A DNA stretch of 6,149 nucleotides from JAKACU01 sp021821185. GTDB lineage: Bacteria > Bacillota > Bacilli > Alicyclobacillales > SLC66. The notes beneath the pieces are model-generated. The model was not told the DNA's origin. It saw nothing but the letters and a program-made list of their open reading frames with translations, and did not search any database. The translations under genes and the position numbers were made by a program. Numbering within the stretch: position 1 is the stretch's first letter; each line of letters begins with the position of its first letter. Below, piece by piece: positions 1-5,913 of this stretch. The stretch covers positions 1 through 6,149 of the forward strand of contig DAHWJX010000033.1 of assembly GCA_027343965.1 (NCBI GenBank). The letters run 5' to 3'.

Positions 1-1
1 C

Positions 2-100
2 GACGGTGATTGCTATCCAACTGCTGGTGATGAACCTGGAGAGGAGGTTACGGCTTCTTTTTTGTCACAAATTCTGTCCACTCTTTCTAATCATCCGTGA
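2..100 (+). other. Possible upstream part of the SPASM maturase gene, in a different frame
   Basis: The frame starting at base 2 is open from the window edge to a TGA at 101-103 less one codon, encoding about 33 residues that include GDEPGEEVTASFLSQIL. In SCIFF-type radical SAM maturases the stretch before the SPASM domain has a similar pattern, an acidic-proline segment followed by (I/V)T-x-x-x-L-x-x-(I/L). This could therefore be the continuation of the gene whose SPASM part lies in the frame beginning at 97. The resemblance is short and judged by eye. The alternative is that it is noncoding, or the end of an unrelated gene. A run of six T at 58-63 lies inside it. Confidence 0.27.
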
Positions 101-480
101 GGAAACCGGGTTGGCCGTTTAGTGCCGTTAAGCAGTCCCTAGGTAAACGCGCTAGCGGTTGCGGCGCTGGGTTGCATTATCTGGCAGTTTCGCCAGAAGG
201 AGATATTTATCCTTGCCATCAATTCGTGGGCAATGATACGTTTCGTATGGGCAGTGTATTTGTTGACGAAAAGAAGGCTGAGCTCGTTACCGTTTTTAAG
301 CAAGCCAATCTCAATATCAAAGAAGCTTGTCAATCTTGCTTTGCCCGATATTTTTGTAGCGGAGGATGTCATGCAAATCACTGGGTGCTCAATCATGACA
401 TACTGCAACCAGATCATCTTTCATGTGAACTCATTCGTAAGCGTCTGGAATGTGCGCTTTTTTTAGCTGTAACGAATTAA
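97..480 (+). CDS. SPASM-domain C-terminal part of a radical SAM peptide maturase, probably frameshifted or truncated
   Basis: The 127 residues hold a complete SPASM domain, the part of radical SAM peptide-modifying enzymes that binds auxiliary [4Fe-4S] clusters. The cysteines fit the family pattern CX9-15GX4C, CX2CX5CX3C, C: C22 and C40 (GCGAG and YPCHQFVG), C78, C81, C87, C91 (CSGGC) and C110. The segments LAVSPEGDIYPCHQFVG and CELIRKRLECAL closely resemble maturases that form thioether links in SCIFF/PapB-type ribosomal peptides. What is missing is the radical SAM TIM barrel with its CX3CX2C motif, which normally lies N-terminal. The same frame has TAA at 88-90 and several earlier stops, and the GTG at 97 has no convincing ribosome binding site, so this start is formal only. 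Compared with my memory of SCIFF maturases, the FFHF/DL/QGPC stretch before GCGAG is also degenerate. I read it as the end of a larger gene with a broken frame. No precursor peptide gene is visible. Confidence 0.6.
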   Translation: MRKPGWPFSAVKQSLGKRASGCGAGLHYLAVSPEGDIYPCHQFVGNDTFRMGSVFVDEKKAELVTVFKQANLNIKEACQSCFARYFCSGGCHANHWVLNHDILQPDHLSCELIRKRLECALFLAVTN

Positions 481-570
481 GCGATAAGACGTGAACCACT
501 TAGATGAACAACAAAGTGTATTATCAGTGACTCTGGAAGTTCATTTCTAACAAAACTTGATCGAAAATCC

Positions 571-618
571 GCCTCCTTCTCGGTTCTGCCAAAGGATAGA
601 GAAGGAGGCACAGTTTTT
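571..618. terminator. Intrinsic terminator between convergent genes
   Basis: A perfect 11-bp stem is formed by GCCTCCTTCTC (571-581) and GAGAAGGAGGC (599-609), with a 17-nt loop. It is followed on the plus strand by ACAGTTTTT. It ends transcription of the SPASM gene, whose stop lies about 90 bases upstream. On the minus strand the stem is followed by GGATTTTCG, a shorter T tract, so it may also stop transcripts from thiO, which ends at 663. The terminator role on the plus strand is well supported; bidirectional use is inferred. Confidence 0.8.
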
Positions 619-662
619 GAATGATCAATAACCTGATTGTAGGGCGAAATTCAGCCTACCTA

Positions 663-1847
663 CTAGTAATCATTGGTTGTGCAATCATTGATGCTCGTGA
701 CAATAGGGTGTTCCTTTTCTATGTTGATATGACTATCGAGTGCGAATGGACTCCAATCTATGGGGCTTTCTGTGCCAGAGACCATGCTGGTTACGATTTC
801 TCCCGTGATCGCTGATAAGAGAATTCCCTTTCGAAAATGTCCTGTAGCTAAGATTACATTCTGCCATTCTCTTACTGGACCAAGAATCGGTTTGATATTT
901 GGATTTCCAGGACGAAAACCAGCCCATGTACGGATAAAAATAGCTTCTCGCATATCAGGTACCATGGATACAGCAATGTTATATAGAGCCTGGATTCCTT
1001 GCACCGTCGTTTCCTTGTTAAATCCGACCTCTTCTTGTGTCGCTCCAACCAAGATACTTCCGTCGCGTTTTGGAATTAAATAACACTTTTCAGCAAATAC
1101 AGACCTGTGTAGAACTTTCTTGCGTAACTGAGCAGAAAAACATTGTCCCTTTACTGGATACACATGAAGCGATAGGCCTAAAGAGGATGCGAGTTGTTCA
1201 CTCCAAGAACCTGTAGCCAAAATCACCTTGTCTGCTGTATATTCTCCATCTGCAGCCACTACGCCAGTCACACGGTTGCCAACTGTGATTAGACGTAGTA
1301 CTGGATTATTTTCGAAAAATTGTGCACCGTGAAGCACCGCGCCACGATGAAATGCCTGAGTCAATTTCGCATTATTCACCTGATGGTCATTGGGAATATA
1401 GATACCTCCCAATAATTCTTCAGATAATAGCGGTTCTAATGCGCGAAGTTCACTCGTAGAATGCCACTCGATGGATTGTCCAAGATTTTGTGCCCACTCG
1501 CATTTTCTAACCAATGCTTGTTGTTCTAACTCTGTTCGTGCGACTCCAACGAGTCCCGACGTAACATATTCAATATCGATTCCGGTTTCAGCCAATAACG
1601 TTTCAGCCAACACGGGAAATCGTGTTTGGCTTGCTAAACACAATTCAACAAGTGGACCTGGTGCATCAGTTTCCATCATGGCCCCAAGAATTCCTGCAGC
1701 GGCCAGTGAGGCTTCTTGTCCAATTTCACCGCGGTCGAACACGAAACATGAAATGCCTTTTAGGCTTAGGTGATAGGCAATGGATAATCCAATGACTCCT
1801 CCTCCGACAATGATGACGTCTACGCTTTTATCAGAACTCATGAACAT
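663..1847 (-). CDS. thiO: Glycine oxidase ThiO (FAD-dependent)
   Basis: ThiO oxidises glycine to iminoacetate (dehydroglycine) with O2 in the cytoplasm, giving the precursor that ThiG uses for the thiazole ring of thiamine. The 394-residue protein begins with the FAD-binding dinucleotide fold, GGGVIG at 15-20 and the acidic end FDRGEIG at 37-43, then the conserved SLAAAGILGA (48-57). The substrate side shows PVKGQC (231-236), Tyr256 in KCYLIPKRDG, VGAT (267-270), WAGFRPG with Arg312, and the signature ATGHFRKGILL with Arg339. These two arginines match the substrate-binding arginines of the B. subtilis enzyme. The start at 1847 has AGGAG six bases upstream; the next ATG, two codons in, is too far from it. 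About 24 residues after the usual end near WSPF make it slightly longer than the 369-residue B. subtilis protein. No thiS, thiG or thiF lies nearby. Other members of the D-amino-acid oxidase family cannot be fully excluded, but the HFRKGILL signature favours ThiO. Confidence 0.88.
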   Translation of the reverse strand: MFMSSDKSVDVIIVGGGVIGLSIAYHLSLKGISCFVFDRGEIGQEASLAAAGILGAMMETDAPGPLVELCLASQTRFPVLAETLLAETGIDIEYVTSGLVGVARTELEQQALVRKCEWAQNLGQSIEWHSTSELRALEPLLSEELLGGIYIPNDHQVNNAKLTQAFHRGAVLHGAQFFENNPVLRLITVGNRVTGVVAADGEYTADKVILATGSWSEQLASSLGLSLHVYPVKGQCFSAQLRKKVLHRSVFAEKCYLIPKRDGSILVGATQEEVGFNKETTVQGIQALYNIAVSMVPDMREAIFIRTWAGFRPGNPNIKPILGPVREWQNVILATGHFRKGILLSAITGEIVTSMVSGTESPIDWSPFALDSHINIEKEHPIVTSINDCTTNDY

Positions 1848-1888
1848 GTCACTCTCCTAAACATAACTATCGAATATGACTAACATAA

Positions 1889-1924
1889 ACATTAGTATAT
1901 ACACCTTAGATGTCGATGAGGCAA
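1889..1924 (-). promoter_or_regulatory. Putative sigma-A promoter of thiO
   Basis: On the minus strand TTGCCT (1919-1924) and TATATA (1896-1901) are separated by 17 bases, a good vegetative promoter layout. Transcription would start near 1889, giving a leader of about 40 bases before the thiO ATG. No TPP riboswitch (THI box) is visible in that short leader, so thiO does not seem to be thiamine-controlled by that route. Confidence 0.5.
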
Positions 1925-1998
1925 AGTAGGGCAAAAGTTTTGTGAACGAATGAACATTTGTCGAATGCTTGGAAGGCAGCGTATTCGAAACTGCATAC

Positions 1999-2035
1999 TT
2001 AAACTTGATTTAGGAATCGTGATATGATAGTAATA
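1999..2035 (+). promoter_or_regulatory. Putative promoter of the riboswitch-cobT operon
   Basis: TATGAT at 2023-2028 is preceded by TG one base upstream (2020-2021), an extended -10 element. A weak -35 (TTAAAC, 1999-2004) lies 18 bases before it. The start near 2035 would put the first riboswitch stem about 20 bases into the transcript. TTGATT at 2005-2010 paired with TAGTAA at 2028-2033 (17-base spacing) is a weaker alternative. Confidence 0.5.
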
Positions 2036-2054
2036 TAACATAATATTATTTAAT

Positions 2055-2215
2055 CTTCAGGTGCCCGAATTGGGAGAATAGGGAAGTTCAATTACAAGGA
2101 ACGCGGAGCCCGCCACTGTAAACGAGGAGCTGCTACAAGGCCACTGGATCATCCGACTGGATTGTCTGGGAAGGCGTAGCAAGCGATGAATCGTAGCCAG
2201 GAGACCTGCCTGAAG
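2055..2215 (+). promoter_or_regulatory. Cobalamin (B12) riboswitch aptamer
   Basis: The transcribed leader carries the diagnostic parts of the adenosylcobalamin-type riboswitch: AATAGGGAAG near 2077-2086, the core GCCCGCCACTGT at 2108-2119, CTGGGAAGGC near 2166-2175, and the B12 box AGCCAGGAGACCTGCC at 2195-2210. The closing P1 stem is perfect: CTTCAGG (2055-2061) pairs with CCTGAAG (2209-2215), which fixes the aptamer borders. It sits directly before a terminator and cobT, so binding of cobalamin should lower expression of cobT and the permease behind it. The exact ligand form (adenosyl, methyl or aquo) cannot be read from sequence alone. Confidence 0.95.
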
Positions 2216-2225
2216 AGTTATCCTA

Positions 2226-2247
2226 TTGGGGATTGGCATGACCTCAA
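2226..2247 (+). promoter_or_regulatory. Candidate antiterminator hairpin of the riboswitch
   Basis: TTGGGG at 2226-2231 can pair with CCTCAA at 2242-2247 (one G-U pair, 10-nt loop). The same CCTCAA is the outer left arm of the terminator, where its partner is an identical TTGGGG at 2258-2263. The two hairpins are mutually exclusive, as expected of an expression platform. The pairing is seen in the sequence; its use as the ON state is inferred. Confidence 0.5.
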
Positions 2248-2269
2248 CTCGTTAGAGTTGGGGTTTTTT
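2242..2269 (+). terminator. Riboswitch-controlled intrinsic terminator
   Basis: CCTCAACTC (2242-2250) and GAGTTGGGG (2255-2263) form a 9-bp stem with one G-U pair and a GTTA loop, followed at once by six T (2264-2269). It lies 27 bases after the B12 aptamer and 33 bases before the cobT start, so it acts as the OFF state of the riboswitch. Confidence 0.9.
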
Positions 2270-2302
2270 ACGTGTTCGGGCGAGCGCGAAGGAGGAAGAA
2301 TC

Positions 2303-3367
2303 ATGAGCGTTTTCGATGTGGCAAAACGTATCGAGGCTGTGGACGCGGTTGCGCAAAAGGCGATGGCGGAGCATCTCAATAGTTTGACAAAACCCCCGGG
2401 GAGCTTGGGGCGATTAGAAGAACTGGCCATTCGATTGGCGGGTATCACGGGCTCGATCTCTCCGGTGATTGATCCTGCCACGGTCATCGTAATGGCTGCT
2501 GATCATGGGGTGGCAGCTGAAGGGGTTTCCGCCTTCCCAGCAGAGGTGACACCTCAAATGGTGCACAACTTCATGACCGGTGGTGCTGCCATCAACGTAC
2601 TTACTAAAGTAGCACAAGCATCGGTGAAAATTGTGGACATTGGTGTAAACGCTGATCTGGATCTACCAGGGCTGATTTCCCGTAAGGTTCGGCATGGTAC
2701 GGATAATATGGCAAAGGGTTCGGCCATGGCGGTGGAAGAAGCGGTGGCCGCTATGGAAGTGGGCGTAAGTATAGCGTTTGAGGCCATTGAACAAGGCGCC
2801 AAATTGCTGGCGCTTGGCGAGATGGGGATCGGAAATACGACGGTGAGCAGCGCTATGCTTTCCGTATTGGGACAGATTCCGGTCGAGCAGGTAGTGGGTA
2901 TTGGTACGGGCATCAGTCTAAAGGCGCGAGAGCGTAAAATTGCGGTTATTGAAAGGTCGATCACTGTCAATCAACCCAATCCGCTCGATCCCATTGATGT
3001 TCTGGCAAAGGTAGGTGGGTTGGAGATCGCAGGATTGGCGGGTGTTATTTTGCAAGCAGCCGCATCGAGGATCCCTGTGTTGGTGGATGGATTCATTTGT
3101 GCTGTGGCAGCGCTTGTTGCGGTTAAAATTGCTCCTCTTTCGGCGTGGTATCTGATCGGCTCACATGAGTCGGTTGAGCCCGGCCATCGAATCGTCAATG
3201 ACCTCCTTGCCATTCAACCGCTTTTGCAAATGAATTTGCGCCTTGGGGAAGGTAGCGGTGCGGCCTTGGCACTGCCCATTGTTCGGGCCGCTTCATGTAT
3301 TTCTAGAGAAATGGCCACATTTGCCCAGGCGCAGGTGACAAGTTCGTTCGAAGGAACTGTAAAGTGA
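2303..3367 (+). CDS. cobT: Nicotinate-nucleotide:dimethylbenzimidazole phosphoribosyltransferase CobT
   Basis: CobT transfers phosphoribose from nicotinate mononucleotide to 5,6-dimethylbenzimidazole or a related base, giving alpha-ribazole phosphate for the nucleotide loop of cobalamin; it is a cytoplasmic enzyme. The start at 2303 has AAGGAGG seven bases upstream and gives 354 residues, the usual family length; an in-frame ATG at 2186 lies inside the riboswitch and is rejected. Conserved blocks in order are LTKPPGSLGRLEELA (28-42), AADHGVAAEGVSAFP (65-79), GGAAINVL (93-100), GEMGIGNTT (172-180), VGIGTGIS (198-205), GLAGVILQAAASRIPVLVDGF (244-264), GSHESVEPGH (286-295) and LRLGEGSGAALALP (312-325). 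Glu316 in LGEGSGA corresponds to the catalytic base (Glu317) of the Salmonella enzyme, and Glu173 to its second conserved glutamate. It is the first gene behind the B12 riboswitch. No cobS, cobU or cobC is nearby. Confidence 0.96.
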   Translation: MSVFDVAKRIEAVDAVAQKAMAEHLNSLTKPPGSLGRLEELAIRLAGITGSISPVIDPATVIVMAADHGVAAEGVSAFPAEVTPQMVHNFMTGGAAINVLTKVAQASVKIVDIGVNADLDLPGLISRKVRHGTDNMAKGSAMAVEEAVAAMEVGVSIAFEAIEQGAKLLALGEMGIGNTTVSSAMLSVLGQIPVEQVVGIGTGISLKARERKIAVIERSITVNQPNPLDPIDVLAKVGGLEIAGLAGVILQAAASRIPVLVDGFICAVAALVAVKIAPLSAWYLIGSHESVEPGHRIVNDLLAIQPLLQMNLRLGEGSGAALALPIVRAASCISREMATFAQAQVTSSFEGTVK

Positions 3368-3409
3368 TTGATCCGCAGGATTAGGTCTACGTTGCAACGG
3401 TTAAATGGG

Positions 3410-3427
3410 AAGGGGAATAACGTTTTG
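3410..3427 (+). promoter_or_regulatory. Ribosome binding site that selects a TTG start for the permease
   Basis: AAGGGG at 3410-3415 lies nine bases before TTG at 3425-3427. The frame is also open back to another TTG at 3368, directly after the cobT stop. The 19 residues in between are basic and polar and lack a ribosome binding site of their own, so 3425 is the better start. Confidence 0.65.
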
Positions 3428-4864
3428 CAAGAGCTCAAGGGGAATCAGCCGTGGCACATAGAACGCCATGGCCTAAATGCGGTGCCAGAGACCGACAAAA
3501 CTGGACATCCCATGGACTTGTTTTGGGTTTGGTTTGCAGCAAACATTGGTATTTTGAGTGTACTTTATGGTGGTATTATTGCAGGTTACCGTTTGAGTTT
3601 TTTTCAATCTCTGCTTGCTGCGGCGGTGGGGTCATTGTCCTTTGCTATCGTCGGAATTTTAAGCATTGCGGGTCGGGATGGCGGTGCTCCCATGTTGGCA
3701 CTGTCCCGAGCAGTGTTTGGTGCGCGTGGCAATCTCTTACTGACGATGATCAGTTGGGTAAATTTACTAGGATGGGAGTCTGTTACCGTCATCACGGGTA
3801 CGCTGTCTTTGGAGGCTTTGCTCCAAGCGATTCTGGGGATCCAATCCTCGATTCTAAACGCAATGGTCAGCCTGGTCATCTTTGGGGGGCTGGTCATAAT
3901 GGTTGGATTATTTGGGCAAGCGACATTGGTGATCATACAAAAAGTGGCAGCATGGTGTTTTGGGCTATTAACCCTTGGTGTGATCATTTTGTTGCTACAA
4001 GGAGGCGGTTGGCATCAGACCCTTGCGATGCAAAGCGGAAGCTGGATGGGCGGTTTTCTACCCGCTGTCTCGATTATCATGGCGGGAACTGGAATTAGTT
4101 GGGGCAATGCGGCGGCGGACTATAGCCGCTATCAGGCGCTTACCACTAGAAAAAGGTCCATATTTGCGGCGGTCACGATGGGAAGCGTAATTCCTGTCTT
4201 TGTTCTCATGATGGTGGGGGTCGTTTTGGCAAACCGCGTACCCAATCTTCCTGCTGCCGCCAACCCTATCGCGGCAATAGGCGCTTTATTACCGCGATGG
4301 ATGATGATTCCTTATCTAATTACTGCAGTGGGTGGAATGCTCGCACAGGCCGATCTTGGCCTTTATTCGTCAGGACTAAACTTGCTTACGCTGGGCGTGC
4401 GTACGGCGCGTCACAAGACCGTCCTTGTGGATGCCGTCATCATGACTCTGGTAACGGTCTATGTGCTTTTTATTCGAAAAGACTTCATGGGACCATTTGA
4501 AGCCTTTATGAGTTTAGGTGGCGTTTTTCTTGCTGCATGGGAAGCGATGTTTATGGTCGATCAATGGTTGGTTCGCCGCTGGGGCGCCTATCCCGCGTAT
4601 TGCTACGGTGATTTGAGGGGGAGCTCATTGCTGCGAGGACAAAGTGTAAGATCGCTTGCTTTGGTGTGCTTTGCAATCGGTGTTGTTTCGGGTCTATTGT
4701 TTACCAACTCGCCATTCTTCAACGGCCCATTGGCACAGGGCATCTTTGCAGGTAGCAATTTAGGTGTTCTGTTGGCGTTTTTAGTTAGTGGTATGGCCTA
4801 TGTGATTGTCCTTCTTTGGCAGCGTGCAATGAATAAAGGTGAGATGCTGACGGGCAGCGGCTAA
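3425..4864 (+). CDS. NCS1-family nucleobase/cofactor-precursor permease, B12-riboswitch operon
   Basis: This 479-residue membrane protein belongs to the nucleobase:cation symporter-1 family (cytosine, purine, hydantoin and vitamin-precursor importers). The N-terminus carries the family motif IERHGLNAVPETDKTG before DLFWVWFAANIG (31-42). GRDGGAPMLALSRAVFGARGN (83-103) is the conserved TM2-TM3 region, SWGNAAADYSRY (225-236) the TM6-loop signature, and ADLGLYSSGLNLL (309-321) the TM8 region. By eye there are about twelve hydrophobic segments, roughly 33-55, 61-82, 104-128, 145-165, 170-192, 209-228, 247-269, 291-318, 333-350, 356-380, 408-426 and 439-465. Trp117, Trp226 and Asn319 lie where Mhp1 has substrate-contacting Trp117, Trp220 and Asn318, but without an alignment this match is tentative. 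It follows cobT after 57 bases with no terminator between, so it should share the B12 riboswitch. The substrate is unknown: a cobalamin lower-ligand base is suggested by context, while cytosine, purines or hydroxymethylpyrimidine are the family alternatives. Confidence 0.88.
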   Translation: MQELKGNQPWHIERHGLNAVPETDKTGHPMDLFWVWFAANIGILSVLYGGIIAGYRLSFFQSLLAAAVGSLSFAIVGILSIAGRDGGAPMLALSRAVFGARGNLLLTMISWVNLLGWESVTVITGTLSLEALLQAILGIQSSILNAMVSLVIFGGLVIMVGLFGQATLVIIQKVAAWCFGLLTLGVIILLLQGGGWHQTLAMQSGSWMGGFLPAVSIIMAGTGISWGNAAADYSRYQALTTRKRSIFAAVTMGSVIPVFVLMMVGVVLANRVPNLPAAANPIAAIGALLPRWMMIPYLITAVGGMLAQADLGLYSSGLNLLTLGVRTARHKTVLVDAVIMTLVTVYVLFIRKDFMGPFEAFMSLGGVFLAAWEAMFMVDQWLVRRWGAYPAYCYGDLRGSSLLRGQSVRSLALVCFAIGVVSGLLFTNSPFFNGPLAQGIFAGSNLGVLLAFLVSGMAYVIVLLWQRAMNKGEMLTGSG

Positions 4865-4883
4865 AGCTGCCTGTTGCACTTTT
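4850..4883 (+). terminator. Probable terminator of the cobT-permease operon, overlapping the stop codon
   Basis: ACGGGCAGC (4850-4858) pairs with GCTGCCTGT (4866-4874), nine base pairs with one wobble and a 7-nt loop. The permease stop TAA (4862-4864) lies in the loop. The T tract is weak and displaced (TGCACTTTT), so termination may be partial. The minus-strand side lacks a T run, leaving birA without a clear terminator in this gap. Confidence 0.5.
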
Positions 4884-4907
4884 CATGTGTGCTTTCATCT
4901 ATGCTAA

Positions 4908-5867
4908 TTATTGAACAGATGTTGAGAGAATATCGCCGCTGTATAATTTTTTGATTTGATGATCGGGTGTCCTTATAACGAGGGCTCCATAGTCATCAAT
5001 GTCTTCGACAATACCAGCAATTCGAGATGAGCCGGATTGAATTTCTACGACATGACCTAAGGTTACGTTATGGCTCTTAAAATAGTCCATGACACCAGAG
5101 AAATCACCCGATTTCAAACAGGTAACGTACAGATCTTCCAGGGTAGATAAGATATTTGCGACCACGCTTGCACGCTTTAGGGGTTGCTGAACAAACGACT
5201 GAAGTGAACATACAGACGGTTGCAGGGAAATGGGTAATTCGTCTTCGCGTAGATTCACATTAATTCCAATGCCTACGATCACATAGTTTATCTGATTGCC
5301 TTCTACATTGACTTCTGTAAGAATCCCGCAAATTTTTTTGCCGTCGAACAGTATATCGTTAGGCCACTTGATATACGCCTGTTGATTTGAAAGTTTTGTT
5401 AATGTTTTCGCTACAGCGGCTGCTGTCAAAATCGTTAACCGTGGAGCTTCGACAATCGAAAGATTGGGTCGCAAAATAAGGGACATCCATATTCCGGACT
5501 TCGCAGGAGAATACCATTTTCGTTGAAAGCGGCCTCGACCTTGCGTTTGTTCATCGGCAATCACTAAGGTGCCTTCAGGTTCACCCTGATCAGCCAATTG
5601 GCGTGCCGCACTATTGGTTGAGTCAACAGATTCGCGATAGGCAATTGATTTTCCGAACACTTTTGCTTGAACAAGATCCTTAATCTCATAAGCGGAAACG
5701 AAATCAGCCGTTTCAAGCAAGCGGTACCCTTTGTTGGGTACCGCTTCTACCGGATATCCTTGCTTTTGCAATGCGTGAATCTGTTTCCATATAGCCGTTC
5801 TGCTTGTCTGAAATGTTTCACAGATCATTCGGCTTGAGACATATTCACCCCTGGCATCTTTTAGCAT
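4908..5867 (-). CDS. birA: Biotin protein ligase / biotin repressor BirA (class II)
   Basis: BirA makes biotinyl-5'-AMP and attaches biotin to carboxylases such as acetyl-CoA carboxylase; class II forms also repress biotin genes. From the ATG at 5867 the product has 319 residues. A winged helix-turn-helix occupies about 1-52 (TSRTAIWKQIHALQKQGYPV, then KGYRLL). The ligase core shows DSTN (82-85), GRGRFQRKW (110-118) for the adenylate loop, KWPNDI (167-172), KKICGIL with Lys178 or Lys179 near ATP and biotin, and GIGINVN (199-205). The C-terminal SH3-like domain follows from about 265. The ATG at 5867 has no ribosome binding site and would remove the first DNA-binding helix. The same frame continues upstream as NATQETILD, which aligns with the B. 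subtilis N-terminus, back to an ACG at 5897 behind a perfect ribosome binding site. The real protein is therefore probably 329 residues. It lies downstream of bioY on the same strand. Confidence 0.93.
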   Translation of the reverse strand: MLKDARGEYVSSRMICETFQTSRTAIWKQIHALQKQGYPVEAVPNKGYRLLETADFVSAYEIKDLVQAKVFGKSIAYRESVDSTNSAARQLADQGEPEGTLVIADEQTQGRGRFQRKWYSPAKSGIWMSLILRPNLSIVEAPRLTILTAAAVAKTLTKLSNQQAYIKWPNDILFDGKKICGILTEVNVEGNQINYVIVGIGINVNLREDELPISLQPSVCSLQSFVQQPLKRASVVANILSTLEDLYVTCLKSGDFSGVMDYFKSHNVTLGHVVEIQSGSSRIAGIVEDIDDYGALVIRTPDHQIKKLYSGDILSTSVQ

Positions 5868-5894
5868 GTCAAGAATGGTTTCTTGTGTTGCGTT

Positions 5895-5912
5895 CGTGGT
5901 GGGTCACCTCTC
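5895..5912 (-). promoter_or_regulatory. Strong ribosome binding site in front of an ACG codon, likely true birA start
   Basis: On the minus strand GAGGTGA (5910-5904) is a 7-base exact match to the anti-Shine-Dalgarno complement. ACG at 5897-5895 follows six bases after it, or nine bases after the GAGG core. An in-frame TGA at 5906-5904 closes the frame further upstream, and no ATG, GTG or TTG lies between that stop and 5867. Confidence 0.5.
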
Positions 5913-5913
5913 A

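Larger units (their letters stand above)
1848..2302. other. Divergent regulatory region between thiO and cobT
   Basis: This gene-free stretch of 455 bases holds, from left to right, the thiO ribosome binding site (1853-1858), the thiO promoter, an undefined AT-rich segment with an imperfect inverted repeat (TCGAATGC at 1961-1968 against GCGTATTCGA at 1979-1988), the cobT promoter, and the cobalamin riboswitch with its terminator. The 1925-1998 segment shows no open frame with a ribosome binding site, and no function can be assigned to it. Confidence 0.8.

Noticed and set aside
621..815. 64-codon plus-strand frame at the 3' end of thiO
   Set aside because: It is antisense to thiO for most of its length, with no ribosome binding site and no recognisable motif.
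1961..1988. Imperfect inverted repeat TCGAATGC / GCGTATTCGA upstream of the cobT promoter
   Set aside because: Only six perfectly paired bases plus two offset ones, away from both predicted promoters; too weak to call an operator.
2186..2302. In-frame ATG at 2186 as a longer cobT start (393 residues)
   Set aside because: It lies inside the riboswitch aptamer and reads through the terminator; the ATG at 2303 has a perfect ribosome binding site and gives the normal CobT length.
3451..4098. 215-codon open frame overlapping the permease on the same strand
   Set aside because: Its product is rich in Trp, His and Cys with no family resemblance, while the overlapping frame shows clear NCS1 motifs. 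It is a shadow frame.
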